Below, piece by piece: positions 22,919 to 33,683 of a stretch of 64,000 nucleotides of DNA. Position numbers and translations under genes: made by a program. Each line of letters opens with the position of its first letter. Position 1 is the stretch's first letter. The stretch is from positions 2,555,934 to 2,619,933 of the forward strand of contig OY725494.1 in the NCBI GenBank assembly GCA_963281255.1, read 5' to 3'. The stretch is from Aphrocallistes beatrix. Lineage: Eukaryota > Porifera > Hexactinellida > Sceptrulophora > Aphrocallistidae. The notes beneath the pieces were generated by a model. The model had not been told where the DNA came from, made no database searches, and saw only the letters and a list, made by a program, of their open reading frames with translations.

Positions 22919-23762
22919 GTATTAGAATTTATGGGTCCCCAAAACGCGCTTACACCGATGCTAGATCACAAACAAAGTGCATTGATCAGTAGCTTTGTAA
23001 AACTGACAAAAAGCCAGCCAGCTGATGGCGTTTGCATTATAATGTAGAGTCATCCATACTGAGCATTTCATGATGAAATGAAATTCCATTTTATTTTTAA
23101 ATTCTATCTCTCACCTTTCATGAGCTATTAATACCTTTTTCAAGTCTTTCTCGTTTAAAACGTTCTAAGAGGAATTACGCCCTGAATGAGTTGAATCTTG
23201 TTATTGGCTAAACTTTCTATATAAAGCTAACCTTGTAGATGTGTAGTTTCTCAGTTAATTATATTCTTGCTTTGTGTTTAGTTTTGTATTCATCATTTTT
23301 AATTAGTTTCCTTTTTTTGACATGAAAATTATAATATAAGAATGCCTGATGCCAAGAGAGGTGGCGAAGGGTATGCTCAGACACTAAAAACTATTTTTTG
23401 CGTCCCTTAAATTGGGTTCACTTATTTAATTAATTATTCCTTTGTAACGAATATCAGGTATTTAATTGATCAATCAGGATGAAGAGGAGATAGGTTTAAT
23501 TAATTAATTAAAATTCTGCGGCGCAATACATGATGAATGTTGAACTAAATGCTATTGTTCAAAAGCATTTTTAACTGTATAGAATGTTGTGTATCGTCTT
23601 ATGCATAGTACAACTGTCTACCATTAATATTTTAATTAATTTCTAAGCTACTGAAGCAGCGATATCATATTTCACTAAGAATGGATCATACTCTGTATAA
23701 AATTTACTGAATACGACTATTCTTCATATATCCAATTTATCTAGATAGCGATTGCAAGTAAA
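22919..23762. other. Upstream region of the NHL gene
   Basis: No ORF, repeat terminus or RNA gene is recognised. The 5' regulatory region of the NHL gene is presumably here, but no promoter motif can be called. Confidence 0.4.
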
Positions 23763-24698
23763 ATGGCAGCACAATTTCTTAACGATCCCCAATTACTTGA
23801 TACTGATGAACCAGGAATATCACAGGACTTTGAAAGAGATATTTTAGGTTCTCAAGATAGTCCTATAATTCCTGAATATGATGCATTCCAATATCGCATT
23901 TCTGTCGGATGGAACGGATCAGGTCCTGGTCAGTTTAATATGCCACGTAGTGTTTCAGTAGATGAAGAGACCGGAAATATTCACGTAACTGATTGCACGA
24001 ACAATCGCATACAAATTTTCTCAGAGACAGGGGAATATCTCGACCAATTCGGCAGCGAAGAGTTGAAGGAACCATGGGGCATCCTTATCCACAACAAATG
24101 TGCCTATGTCACTGATTTCTTTCTGCATTCAATATTTCAGTATTCGCTTCAAAGTCTCAAGTTGATAAAGCGTGTTGGTATGAAGGGTTCCGATGCTGAC
24201 CAATTTAACTCACCTCGACAACCCGCAATGTCCCCAAATAAACTCATCTACGTTCCAGATTCTTGGAACCATAGACTCCAAATCCTGGATTGCAGCCTCT
24301 TTTTCCAAGGAATGTTTAAGCACCAATCAATGAAAGGTCCTGATGACGTTAAATTTTCGAATAATAAAATGTTTGTACTAAGCAATAAAGGCAACCCCTG
24401 TGTACACATATTCACTCTCATGGGTGATAAGATACGAAGTGTCATAACTAGAGGGGAAGAAATGCAGGTTATTTCCTCGTGCAACTTCTTTGTGGACGCC
24501 TGCGACAACATTCTCATTTGCGACTACTTTGCTAATTCTGTTAAAGTATTCTCTTCCCAAGGAGAACTCATACACACAATCGGCGACGGAGCGTATGAGG
24601 ACTTATTAGAAAGTCCTCGAGGTATCGCGATTTTCAAACAAACTAAACTTGTCTGCATTTCTAGAACCGGTCTAAATGCTATTCACATATTTTCTTAA
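23763..24698 (+). CDS. NHL-repeat beta-propeller protein
   Basis: Intact single-exon ORF of 311 residues; the ATG has a favourable context (aaaATGG). After an acidic N-terminal stretch of about 45 residues come six NHL-type blades, with typical motifs GPGQFNMPRSVSVD, GNIHVTDCTNNRIQIF (about 76-91), PDSWNHRLQIL, NILICDYFANSVKVFS and ESPRGIAI. NHL propellers bind protein or RNA. In TRIM-NHL proteins they follow RING, B-box and coiled coil, but none of those domains is present here. It resembles the propeller of the longer broken gene at 45886 and may be a truncated family member. The biological role is unknown. Confidence 0.88.
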   Translation: MAAQFLNDPQLLDTDEPGISQDFERDILGSQDSPIIPEYDAFQYRISVGWNGSGPGQFNMPRSVSVDEETGNIHVTDCTNNRIQIFSETGEYLDQFGSEELKEPWGILIHNKCAYVTDFFLHSIFQYSLQSLKLIKRVGMKGSDADQFNSPRQPAMSPNKLIYVPDSWNHRLQILDCSLFFQGMFKHQSMKGPDDVKFSNNKMFVLSNKGNPCVHIFTLMGDKIRSVITRGEEMQVISSCNFFVDACDNILICDYFANSVKVFSSQGELIHTIGDGAYEDLLESPRGIAIFKQTKLVCISRTGLNAIHIFS

Positions 24699-25106
24699 AG
24701 TTATTTACAGGCGCAAGATGATCCAGGACGAAGTAGCATAAATTATTTAACAACTATGAAGACCTTTAAAAGTATTACTTTGACACCATATTTATATATG
24801 CTGATAATATATTCCTAAGCTCTATTGTGCTTTGTAAATGATTTAAGGCAGCTCATGCATTAGTTCAACGGTCTTCCTCCGCATCCCTGGTCCAAAATCC
24901 ACAATCAGTTGTGAGGCCTTATGTATAGTAGGCTATGGTAATATATAATTTACAACTGACTATTAATTTAATATAATTTAACTTTAATTATTACGTACAT
25001 TTAGGGCATTAGGATTGGACAATCATTGATCGTTCGATTACGATCGCGATCCTATTTTGACGATCGAATGCCTTTGCTGTGATATTATCAGGACGTTAGC
25101 ATACTA
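24699..25106. other. Spacer with a solitary P-like terminus
   Basis: At 24878-24937 a single P-like right end is seen (inward CATAGCCTACTATACATAAG with inner box GGACCAGGGATGCGG). No matching left end was found on the other side of the NHL gene. The rest is non-coding. Confidence 0.6.
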
Positions 25107-26327
25107 CACTGCCTGAACAAAAGTATTCGTACACCCCATAATTCCCCATACAAATAGTTATAATACTGATTTATTTAGCGAGTCAAGGTATTTAATTGGT
25201 AAGAGATACGCTTAATTTAACTTCAAATTCGAATTCTTCATATTCGAATTACTCACTTTTTAATCTTTCAACTTGTTTACACTCCCACAAGGGGGCGCTG
25301 CATTAGTGCGAATTTGGAGAGTTGGCATTAGTGCGAATTTGGGGAGTTGGCATTAGTTCTACTCGATTTATGGAGAGTTGGCATTAGTTCTACTGAGTTT
25401 TAGAGAGTTGGCATTAGTTCTACTCGAGTTTTAGAGAGTTGGCATTAGTTCTACTCGATTTATGGAGAGTTGGCATTAGTTCTACTGAGTTTTAGAGAGT
25501 TGGCATTAGTTCTACTCGCGTTTTGGAGGGTTAGCATTAGTTTTACTCTTTTTTATAGAGTAGATATTCGTTAACGGAAATATGGTTGCGGAGAAAACAA
25601 TCGCAGAAAGTGAAAGTAGGCATTTTAAGTTTGAAACAGTGTCAAATTGACCGTGAAAGTGGCATTTTAATTTTGTGAGGTTTGGAAGCATAACAATGAG
25701 TAAAAATCAAGAAATGATTATTTAGAACTAATGCCAACTCTCCCAAAATTCGAGTAGAACTAATAACAACCCTCTCAAAAGTAGAGTAGAACTAATGACA
25801 ACTCTCCAAAGTAGAGTAGAACTAATAACAACTCTCTAAAACTCAGTAGAACTAATGCCAACTCTCCATACATCGAGTAGAACTAATGCCAACTCTCTAA
25901 AGTCGAGTAGAACTAATGCCAACTCTCCATAAATCGAGTAGAACTAATGCCAACTCTCCATAAATCGAGTAGAACTAATGCCAACTCTCCAAATTCGCAC
26001 TAATGCCAACTCTAGAAATTCGCACTAATGCATGCACCCCTCCCACAAGGTTAAAAATTTTCAAACTCTGCCACCTTATCTTATACAATGGTGATCACTC
26101 GTAATATGTGGCATAGGAAAGCAAATGCTGAAAATATTTAATCTTGAAGAAGAGTAATTAAGTTGAAAACTTATAAAGTGGGTAATTTGAATGTGGAGAA
26201 TTCGAATTTGAAGTCAAATTAAGGGTATCTCTTACCAACTAAATACCTTGACTTGCTAAATAAATCTGTATTATAACTATTCGTATGGGGAATTATGGGG
26301 TGTACGAATACTTTTGTTCAGGCAGTG
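25107..26327. mobile_element. Tc1-like fold-back element with mirrored minisatellite arms
   Basis: The ends are CACTGCCTGAACAAAAGTAT and its complement, each flanked by TA. The arms pair over roughly 200 bp from each end. Inside them, the left arm (about 25310-25560) is a 30-31 bp minisatellite of GAGAGTTGGCATTAGTTCTA and the right arm (about 25725-26035) is the same unit inverted (TAGAACTAATGCCAACTCTC). There is no transposase. Confidence 0.88.
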
Positions 26328-26951
26328 TATTGTAGAGTAACACCACTACAACAAGATGCTACATGTCGTGTGGATTTCATATATTAAAAAGTCCATTGCG
26401 CATGATCAATTGGCACATTAGGGAGGAATACAATCCCAATGGTGAAGAATGGAGGCTTTTAGGTCCAATTGATAGGATTCTCTGCTCGGCCCGAGGCGTT
26501 TTAATTGGAGATTGGATCAAAAAATGTGCGAAATGAGGCTTTTCGCACTAAAAATGCAATGCAATGTGGAGGTTTTAGCGACATTAATTTTTGGAATAGT
26601 TTTGCATATATAGAAATATTTTAAGTGATTTTTGCATATTATGTGCAAAGAGATGATAGATCATGCGCAATGTGTCAATTGATCATGCGCAGTGTGACGA
26701 TTGCGCATGCACAATTGACTTTTTAATACCTCGTGGATTTAGCATATCGAAAATTGCAAGTGATGAGCTAAACGGCTTGGAAATCATATACGTACATATT
26801 CTTCTAGATATAATAATAATAATAATAATATAATTTCTACTTTATCAATCTCAGAAGTTTATCGCCAACTCCGATTGTGTCTCGTTTTAGTCTCCTTTGT
26901 TTGTTTTTGGTTATTTTTATTCCAAATACCTCGATAACACTGATTCTAGTA
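26328..26951. other. Upstream region of MCCC2
   Basis: No ORF. A short (AAT)n run lies at 26811-26831. A pair of tgatcatgcgca-type motifs repeats at 26400-26710. No promoter element can be named. An in-frame upstream extension begins only with GTG at 26877, so the ATG at 26952 is preferred. Confidence 0.4.
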
Positions 26952-29900
26952 ATGATCACTTGTAGACATTTATTCCGCAGTTTAGCCACGGTCAGACAGT
27001 TCTTACCAGCAACGTGTCATTACAAGAGGAATGCATTCCACACTCAAGACGAGCAGTCCCTCTCTCAGATCGGATCTTCACTGGACACGACTGATTCCTC
27101 TCTCAGAGAGAATGGAAACAGTCTCCGGGAGATGGTCTCCCGTCTCGACTCGATTCTGCTCAGGATCAGAGAGGGCGGGGGAGAGGAAGCCAAGAAGAGA
27201 CACGTGAGCAGAGGCAAGCTGTTGCCTCGAGACCGTATCTCTCTCCTAGTAGACCCGGGCTCCAGCTTCCTGGAGCTGTCTCCTCTCGCAGGTGAGACTC
27301 CGTCTACGCACACCGCTATTCTGTTCGTTTCAGAATAATTGCAGCTCGACTGTCTAGGCTACCAGCTGTATATGTCTAGGCTACCAGCTGTACGGTACAG
27401 AGGAAGTGCCCGCGGGGGGGATTATCACAGGAATCGGGTTGATTCATGGCAGGGAGTGTCTGATAGTGGCGAATGACGCCACAGTGAAAGGAGGCACGTA
27501 CTACCCAGTCACTGTGAAGAAGCACCTGCGGGCACAGGAGATCGGCGCGCAGAACCGGCTGCCCTGTATCTACCTGGTAGACTCGGGGGGCGCCAATCTC
27601 CCCAGACAGGAGGACGTGTTCCCGGACAGAGAGCACTTCGGACGCATCTTCTACAATCAGGCCACTATGTCCAGCTTAGGAGTGCCGCAGATTGCTGCTG
27701 TCCTGGGCTCCTGCACTGCTGGTAATCCTCGTAGTGGAAATTTCGTTTCCCAAACAGAATTTAATCATAACTAAGTATTACTATTTAATTATGTAGATTA
27801 ATCGTGAGCTTCGTTATACGCGTGTATATGCTACCGTTAAAACGTCTAATCAGTTATTATGTGAAATACCATAAATCCAAGCATTTTCCTGAAATTTTCA
27901 GGTATTTTACACAATAACTGATTTGACGTTTTACATGTACACCCATATACGTATAGCGAAGGCCAAGGTTGATAAATGAAATCCGACCTTGTTCCCTACC
28001 AAACCCAAGTAAAAACCTCAAACCGACCCCTTTAATTTTAATACTCACCCAAACCCCCAGAAAAGACCTCTTATCTTCTTCATCCCACAGCTTAAACACC
28101 ATTCCTCCTCCTCTTCGAGGCTACTGGATGTGTCTGACAAATCATACTGTGATGGTATATCAATTTTCCATGAACGAAATTTCCGATACCCAATCAGTGA
28201 CTTGGCACTATTTTATAGAGATTAGTTATAACTGTCCCAAGGCTAAGTTAGGGTATATAGTGAAGGTTGATCGAGAACAAAACTTCCGGTTAAGTGGAAT
28301 GAAGTTCTAACGCAAGAGATAATTCACACATAAAGTATCGGTTACCTATCCCCTGCTACCTCTTACTAACCTCGCGTGTCTAGGAGGAGCGTACGTGCCG
28401 GCCATGGCAGACGAGAGCATCATCGTGAAGCAGCAGGGCACCATCTTCCTGGCGGGACCTCCCCTGGTGCGGGCAGCCACGGGGGAGGTCGTGACGGAGC
28501 AAGAGTTGGGAGGCGCAGACCTGCACTGCCGGGAGTCCGGCGTCACGGATTACTACGCAGTGGACGACAGACACGCCATCTCCCAACTGAGGCGCATCGC
28601 CTCCCGTCTCAACTCGAAGAAGCGGGTGCAGTTAGATGTTCGAAGGCCGGAGGAGCCACTCTTCTCCCAGGAAGAGCTCTGCATGCTCGCCTCCCCCAAC
28701 GTACAGAAGCCCTTCCTGATGTACGAGATCCTAGCCAGGATAGTGGATGGCAGCAGGTCAGAATCTAGTTTAACTACAATGTAACACTAAGTAACCGTAT
28801 GCAGTAATGGAATGCCATGAGATGCAGACCTGTGTAATATTGGTCTGTGCTACGAAATCTATTCAACTAAGATTATTTCAGGTTTGATGAGTTCAAGGCC
28901 TTATACGGAGACACGCTTATAACTGGGTTCGCGCACATCCATGGTTATCCAGTGGGGATCCTGGCCAACAACGGCGTCCTTCTGTCCGAGTCTGCGCTGA
29001 AGGGCACTCATTTCATCGAGCTGTGCTGCCAGAGAGGAATCCCGCTCCTCTTCCTCCAGAACATCGCGGGGTTCGCGGTGGGGCGCGTAGCGGAGGCAGG
29101 AGGCATCGCCAAGAACGGCGCTAAGATGGTGCACGCCGTGGCTAATGCCAAGGTTCCCAAGATAACTGTCATCGTGGGAGGCAGCTTTGGAGCTGGGAAC
29201 TATGGTGAGTCAGCCAGTCCGTTCTCTGAGTGCAGGGGCTCAGTCTTACTGAGTACGGGGAGTGACGTCCCTGCTCTACCCGAGTCCTTCCTTAGTCCCT
29301 CTAAACTAAAGTATGCCCTTCATCCTAAGATCAATTCTCCTTGTCACTTGTCAAGATTGAATTGCTAACAGGCTTTACTCGGAAATTTTAATATTACGTA
29401 CTAGTATATGCAATTCGGTATTTGAGCACATACGTATAGTACGCATCCCACACCTGATCGATTAGAAATCTGAACAATCGATTGGGACATACTTAGTTTA
29501 ATTTTATCGTTAATCATTTCAAAGTGTTGTAGTGTATTGGAGAACACTGTGTGTACCTGTACACAACATTTCACTTGTGTATACGCGTACGCTCAAGATA
29601 ACAACTGTGTACTAGAATAACCTTAACATGTTGAACTAAAACTTGTTATTTGTGCATACACGTACGCCCAAGATTTTTTGTGAGTATGCGTACACACAAA
29701 GTTCTCTAATACACTGCAACAGTCGTTGTTTCACTGCATTGACTATTTGGAATCTAATAGATTTGCATAATGTGGAACATCTTCAACTGCTTTCAGTCGC
29801 TGTACTCTAGTTCCGTTCACCGCAGTCTCAATACTAAATTCTTATTTTAGTTTAAATACGTACATAATTGTTTCAAACTTTTGTTCCCAAATACTGCATT

Positions 29901-32660
29901 TCTTTCAGTTTCCTTTGTTTGAAAATTTTTTGATGGTTAAAACACACTGAATGCATAGACAAACTCCAGTAATTCTCTGAACTTCCCATTTTCTAGTGAT
30001 TCTTAGAACTTCTTTACTGCACCAATTTAGGAAATAAGTTAATTATTTGATGTAATGCGTGCGAGTAGTTACACCGTCACATACAGATTGCTTACGTTAT
30101 AGTACTGATTGCATAAATTTAATTCCATCCACTTTTATAAATACTTAGCCTCACAGCTGATCTAGCCCTAGCATACACTCACACACTACATACCCGCGTA
30201 GCTAGGAAGAGAGAATGGGAGCATTCATGACCAAACCAGATTCTGAGAAGCACAGCGAGAGCGGAGTAGGCGCGCACAGCGAGATCTCCATCCTGTACGG
30301 GGCCTCGTGCATGCAGGGGTGGAGGGTGAGCATGGAGGACTCCCACAGCGCCATCCCGCTCCTGGGCCAGGAGGCCGCTCTGTTCGCTGTCTACGACGGT
30401 CACGGAGGGAAGGAAGTGGCTCTGTACTGCAGGGAGCGGCTGCCGGGGCTGCTGAAGGCCAGCCCCGCCTACGCAGAGGGAGACGCGGGCTCGGCTCTCA
30501 AGCAGGTGTTCATGGACCTCGACGTGGAGGTGAGCACCGAGGGTGGTCTCCAGGAGATGAGGAGGCTGATGAAACGGGACGAGGCTGAGTCTGGGAGGGC
30601 AGCGCCATTGGCCGCCGACTCCAGCTCTGACGACGAGGACTACCAACCAACCGAGGAGGAGGCTCTGATGCTGAAGCAAGAGGCGCAGATCCCGCTGGAC
30701 GAAATCACGGCTCAGTTCAGCGACACTTCTGCGGTCGGAAGAATCACCAAATCCCGGCTATCAGAGATCTTCTCAAAGGACTGGGATACGGAGAGCTCCG
30801 AGGGGAGCGGGGAGGATCAGAGTGAGAGTGCGTCCCAGTCCTCGGAGGAGAGAGAAGTTCCCCCATCTCCATCTCCATCCGGTTCGCAGGGCTCTCCCTC
30901 TTCTTCGCAGCCATCTGCTGCTAATGAAACAGATCTCTCCCTTCCGTCCTCGAAAGACAAAAGAGCTCCACTGCCAATTGACACTAGTTCGAACTTGGAT
31001 GTTCCCAGCCCCCACCAGCCTTCCCTCCCCTCCCCCATCCACACCCCCAACAAGCTCCCCCTCGCTCACCTATTGGACAGTCCCTCCCAGCAAGACCAGG
31101 AGCTGGAGGAGGCTCTGAAAGAGGAACAGCTGGAGGTGGACAGGACGCCGCTCCTGCCTGACCCCGCCTCCAGCAGCGAGGATGAATCTGCCGCCGACCC
31201 GAGTGCGCAGGGGGCGGACAAGCCGTACATGTTGTTCCGCAAGGGCGAGAGGGAAGGCTTCGAGAGCGGAAGCACTGCGGTGGTGTGCGTGATTCGCGAC
31301 GGGAATGTCGTGGTGGCGAACGCCGGGGACTCCAGGTGCGTCCTGTGCCGGAAGGGGGAAGCCTATCCGCTCTCTTTCGACCACAAGCCGACTGATGAGG
31401 AGGAGCTGAGGCGGATCACGAGGGCAGGAGGCGTGGTTGGGTGTGACGGACGCGTGAATGCAGGACTGAACCTCTCCCGCTCTATCGGGGACCACAAGTA
31501 TAAGCGGAACAGAGAGCTGCAACTAGAGGAGCAGATGATCACTGCCCTGCCGGACGTGATGAGCACACGCCTCGAGGAGGGAGACAGCTTCCTGGTGCTG
31601 GCCTGCGACGGGATCTGGAATGTGATGGACAACCAGGAAGTGGTCAGCTTCATCCAGCACCGGTTGGACCAAGTGGACCTGGAGAAGGAGGGACCCTCTG
31701 CGCTGGCTCGCATCTCCGAGGAGCTGTGTGACGGCTGTCTCGCTGATAGGACGGACAATGACGGCTCTGGCTGTGACAACATGACTGTCATTATCGTGGT
31801 ACCGCAGTACACTCATCCGCAGACCGAGTCTAACCAGATAAAAGTCGAGATACCAGTTGCCAGCTCCAGTAAGACAGAGGAACTGGAATCTGACAGATTG
31901 GACAATCACCCCCCTCAAATCAGCGAAAATGGATCTAGACAGAATGGAATTAATCGCAAGCGAAAAGGGTCTCGAATCTCAGACAACTCCAAACGAGTGA
32001 AATCCTCAGTAGACCTGTAACCTCTCCCCTCCCTCTCTTAGCTTCATTCATCACTGCCACATTTGCTAATTGATATTGTTTTATTCAATGCTTTGTGCTA
32101 TTCGCTGCAAAAAAAATCAGTTTTATGAGTTCAGTGAATGCATTCCTAATCTACTTCTACCTCTCTTTTCTGGTTATATTTGTACTAATGAATATCATAT
32201 CGGAATTACACATCTATGAACTCTATTTTTAATTTCATGTGCTGGATAGATTATTCTCACTCTGGGACATCTGTTAATTAAATAATAGTGTTTTGTTGTT
32301 GAGTCAGTCCATCTTCTAGGGATGTGTGGACGAGCCTACTCGCCTCGCTTCTTGTACATGTGGCCTAACGCGCGCATTTCCGTGATGGGAGGGGAGCAGG
32401 CCGCCGGGGTGCTGGCACAGATAAAGGCGGCGGGAGCGCGCAAGCAGGGGAAGGAGTGGACTGCAGAAGAGGAGGCCGCGTTTAAGGCGCCGATTATCCA
32501 AATGTTCGAAGAGCAGAGCTCTGCTTACTACAGCAGTGCGAGGCTGTGGGACGACGGAGTTATAGACCCCAGAGACACGCGGCGCGTGATCGCCCTCAGT
32601 CTCAGCGCGGCTCTTAACGCTCCCATAGAAGATACACAGTTCGGAGTGTTTAGAATGTGA
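26952..32660 (+). CDS. MCCC2: Methylcrotonoyl-CoA carboxylase beta subunit, five exons
   Basis: Exons 26952-27291, 27380-27721, 28384-28756, 28882-29204 and 32320-32660 join in frame to 572 codons plus stop; the human protein is about 563 residues. All four introns are GT-AG (88, 662, 125 and 3,115 bp). The product is the carboxyltransferase half of mitochondrial 3-methylcrotonyl-CoA carboxylase, which works in leucine breakdown with the biotin-bearing alpha subunit. The N-terminus ([18 protein letters not shown]) looks like a mitochondrial presequence. Family landmarks are [59 protein letters not shown] and [15 protein letters not shown], the last spanning the final splice. The last intron contains the whole PPM1G gene. 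Coding GC content is clearly higher than in surrounding DNA. Confidence 0.95.
27351..27392 (+). promoter_or_regulatory. Tandemly duplicated 3' splice site of MCCC2 intron 1
   Basis: The 20-mer tgtctaggctaccagctgta occurs at 27351-27370 and again at 27373-27392. Only the second AG (27378-27379) keeps the reading frame (AGYQLYG). Use of the first would add 22 nt and shift frame. Confidence 0.75.
27803..27963. repeat. Inverted-repeat MITE in MCCC2 intron 2
   Basis: The ends GCTTCGTTATACGCGTGTAT and its degenerate complement (TATACGTATAGCGAAGGC) face each other, and the inner aaacgtctaatcagttatt is also mirrored. The superfamily is not assigned. The remainder of intron 2 shows no gene. Confidence 0.6.
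29524..29724. repeat. Inverted-repeat MITE in MCCC2 intron 4
   Basis: The ends TGTTGTAGTGTATTGGAGAA and, inverted, TGTTGCAGTGTATTAGAGAA enclose mirrored TGTGTATACGCGTACGC-type segments. It lies upstream of PPM1G within the intron. Confidence 0.65.
30215..32020 (+). CDS. PPM1G: PP2C-family protein phosphatase PPM1G, nested in MCCC2 intron 4
   Basis: Intact single-exon ORF of 601 residues (human PPM1G is about 546). It starts MGAF in a good context (agaATGG), matching the MGAY-type PPM1G start. The PP2C core is split: the N-terminal half has GWRVSMED (about 35-42) and the metal-binding DGHGG (61-65), then comes a long acidic Ser/Glu/Pro-rich insert (about 110-345), the hallmark of PPM1G. The C-terminal half has [35 protein letters not shown] (metal Asp 465) and CDNMT (Asp 521). 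A basic tail ([14 protein letters not shown]) should be a nuclear signal. In animals PPM1G is an Mn/Mg-dependent Ser/Thr phosphatase acting on splicing factors and histones. It lies in the 3.1-kb last intron of MCCC2 on the same strand. Confidence 0.95.
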   Translation: MGAFMTKPDSEKHSESGVGAHSEISILYGASCMQGWRVSMEDSHSAIPLLGQEAALFAVYDGHGGKEVALYCRERLPGLLKASPAYAEGDAGSALKQVFMDLDVEVSTEGGLQEMRRLMKRDEAESGRAAPLAADSSSDDEDYQPTEEEALMLKQEAQIPLDEITAQFSDTSAVGRITKSRLSEIFSKDWDTESSEGSGEDQSESASQSSEEREVPPSPSPSGSQGSPSSSQPSAANETDLSLPSSKDKRAPLPIDTSSNLDVPSPHQPSLPSPIHTPNKLPLAHLLDSPSQQDQELEEALKEEQLEVDRTPLLPDPASSSEDESAADPSAQGADKPYMLFRKGEREGFESGSTAVVCVIRDGNVVVANAGDSRCVLCRKGEAYPLSFDHKPTDEEELRRITRAGGVVGCDGRVNAGLNLSRSIGDHKYKRNRELQLEEQMITALPDVMSTRLEEGDSFLVLACDGIWNVMDNQEVVSFIQHRLDQVDLEKEGPSALARISEELCDGCLADRTDNDGSGCDNMTVIIVVPQYTHPQTESNQIKVEIPVASSSKTEELESDRLDNHPPQISENGSRQNGINRKRKGSRISDNSKRVKSSVDL

Positions 32661-33683
32661 AGTTAGGTTCTACCATTGATCGAACGAAGTATTTGTCTCT
32701 TCTCATTTAGTAACACGATTCACTATTTCTAGCTTCCCATGCATATTTTCTGGCAGCGGTTCTACTCAGGGTTCCCACAAATGGGTACATGGCCTTCTTG
32801 AAGCTATTGTGCCCTTTAATTAAGGTAGTAGTCGCGTGGGAGTCATTCCCCCTCCCGCTTTTCACTTTCTGTATTTGCTATGATATTTACTATGAGAATA
32901 CTCATGGTTTGATGCTCCCTATCGCCCACTTAAAAATGTAGTTACGATATTACATAGACTCTGAAAGAGCGGGTTCAAATACTTAATTCCCAGGGCCTTA
33001 TTCACTAAACTTAATTAAACTTAAACTAAGTCTTGACTTAGTTTTTGCTAAGTGTAAACTAAGTTTTGACTTAGTTCAGACTTTTTTTGTTAACTAGATA
33101 AAATCTCATCGAAAGAAAATTTTTCATCGACATTACAAGATACAAGTTGATTGAAAGGTCAAAATATTGAGATTAACATTGATTTATAAAATTTTTAGTT
33201 TGCCTATACTATGTAGTATTGTGGCCTGACTCGTTAATGAAACCTGATGACTCGGTGAGTCCGATAAAAGACTCGATGACTCGCGAGTCACCGAGTCATA
33301 TGACCTGTCAAAATATCTAATAATTCGATAGAATCTGACTCGATGACTCGTGAAAAGCCCTTTTTCTTCCATTTCGGGAATACCAGAAGTGCAATAAAAA
33401 TGAAGAGGTGTTAAAGGTGGCATAACTTGAAAACGAGAAGAGATAGAGAATATGTTACTTGAGACGAAATGTTTATAAGGCACCTTCTTAATTTAAAATT
33501 TTTACGATCAGGAGATAATGATTCATCAATGATTCCATTATGTACTTGTATGTAAAAATGATATCATAAAGATACCCCAGTTTGCTTCCACCTTTAACAA
33601 GCAGTCGCCAGCCAGAGATCCCACAAAGCGCCGGGATACAAGTGAGTATAGTCTGACTCAGTTATTGCTCAAATAAGTCCTAC
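32661..33683. other. Intergenic region with repeat fragments
   Basis: No gene is seen. At 32991-33085 there is CAGGGCCTTATTCACTAAAC followed by ACTTAAACTAAGTCTTGACT-type repeats, which looks like one end of a hAT-like element. At 33226-33350 short repeats of GACTCG(A/T)TGACTCG occur. Neither has a second boundary that I can define. Confidence 0.4.

Noticed and set aside
24878..24937. Recurring CATAGCCTAC...GGACCAGGGATG motif considered as an ncRNA or spliced-leader gene
   Set aside because: It occurs in inverted pairs at the ends of elements with 7-bp target duplications, so it is a transposon terminus. No donor site or Sm-like motif follows it.
25310..26035. Regular 30-bp repeats considered as a CRISPR array
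   Set aside because: Units are contiguous without unique spacers, mirrored on the other arm, and inside a TA-flanked element in a eukaryotic genome.
27969..28310. 113-codon plus ORF in MCCC2 intron 2
   Set aside because: It lies between confirmed splice sites with no domain, and partly overlaps a MITE.
30179..31918. Several long ORFs antisense to PPM1G and in its other frames
   Set aside because: The GC-rich coding sequence has few stop codons in other frames; no domain is recognisable in them.
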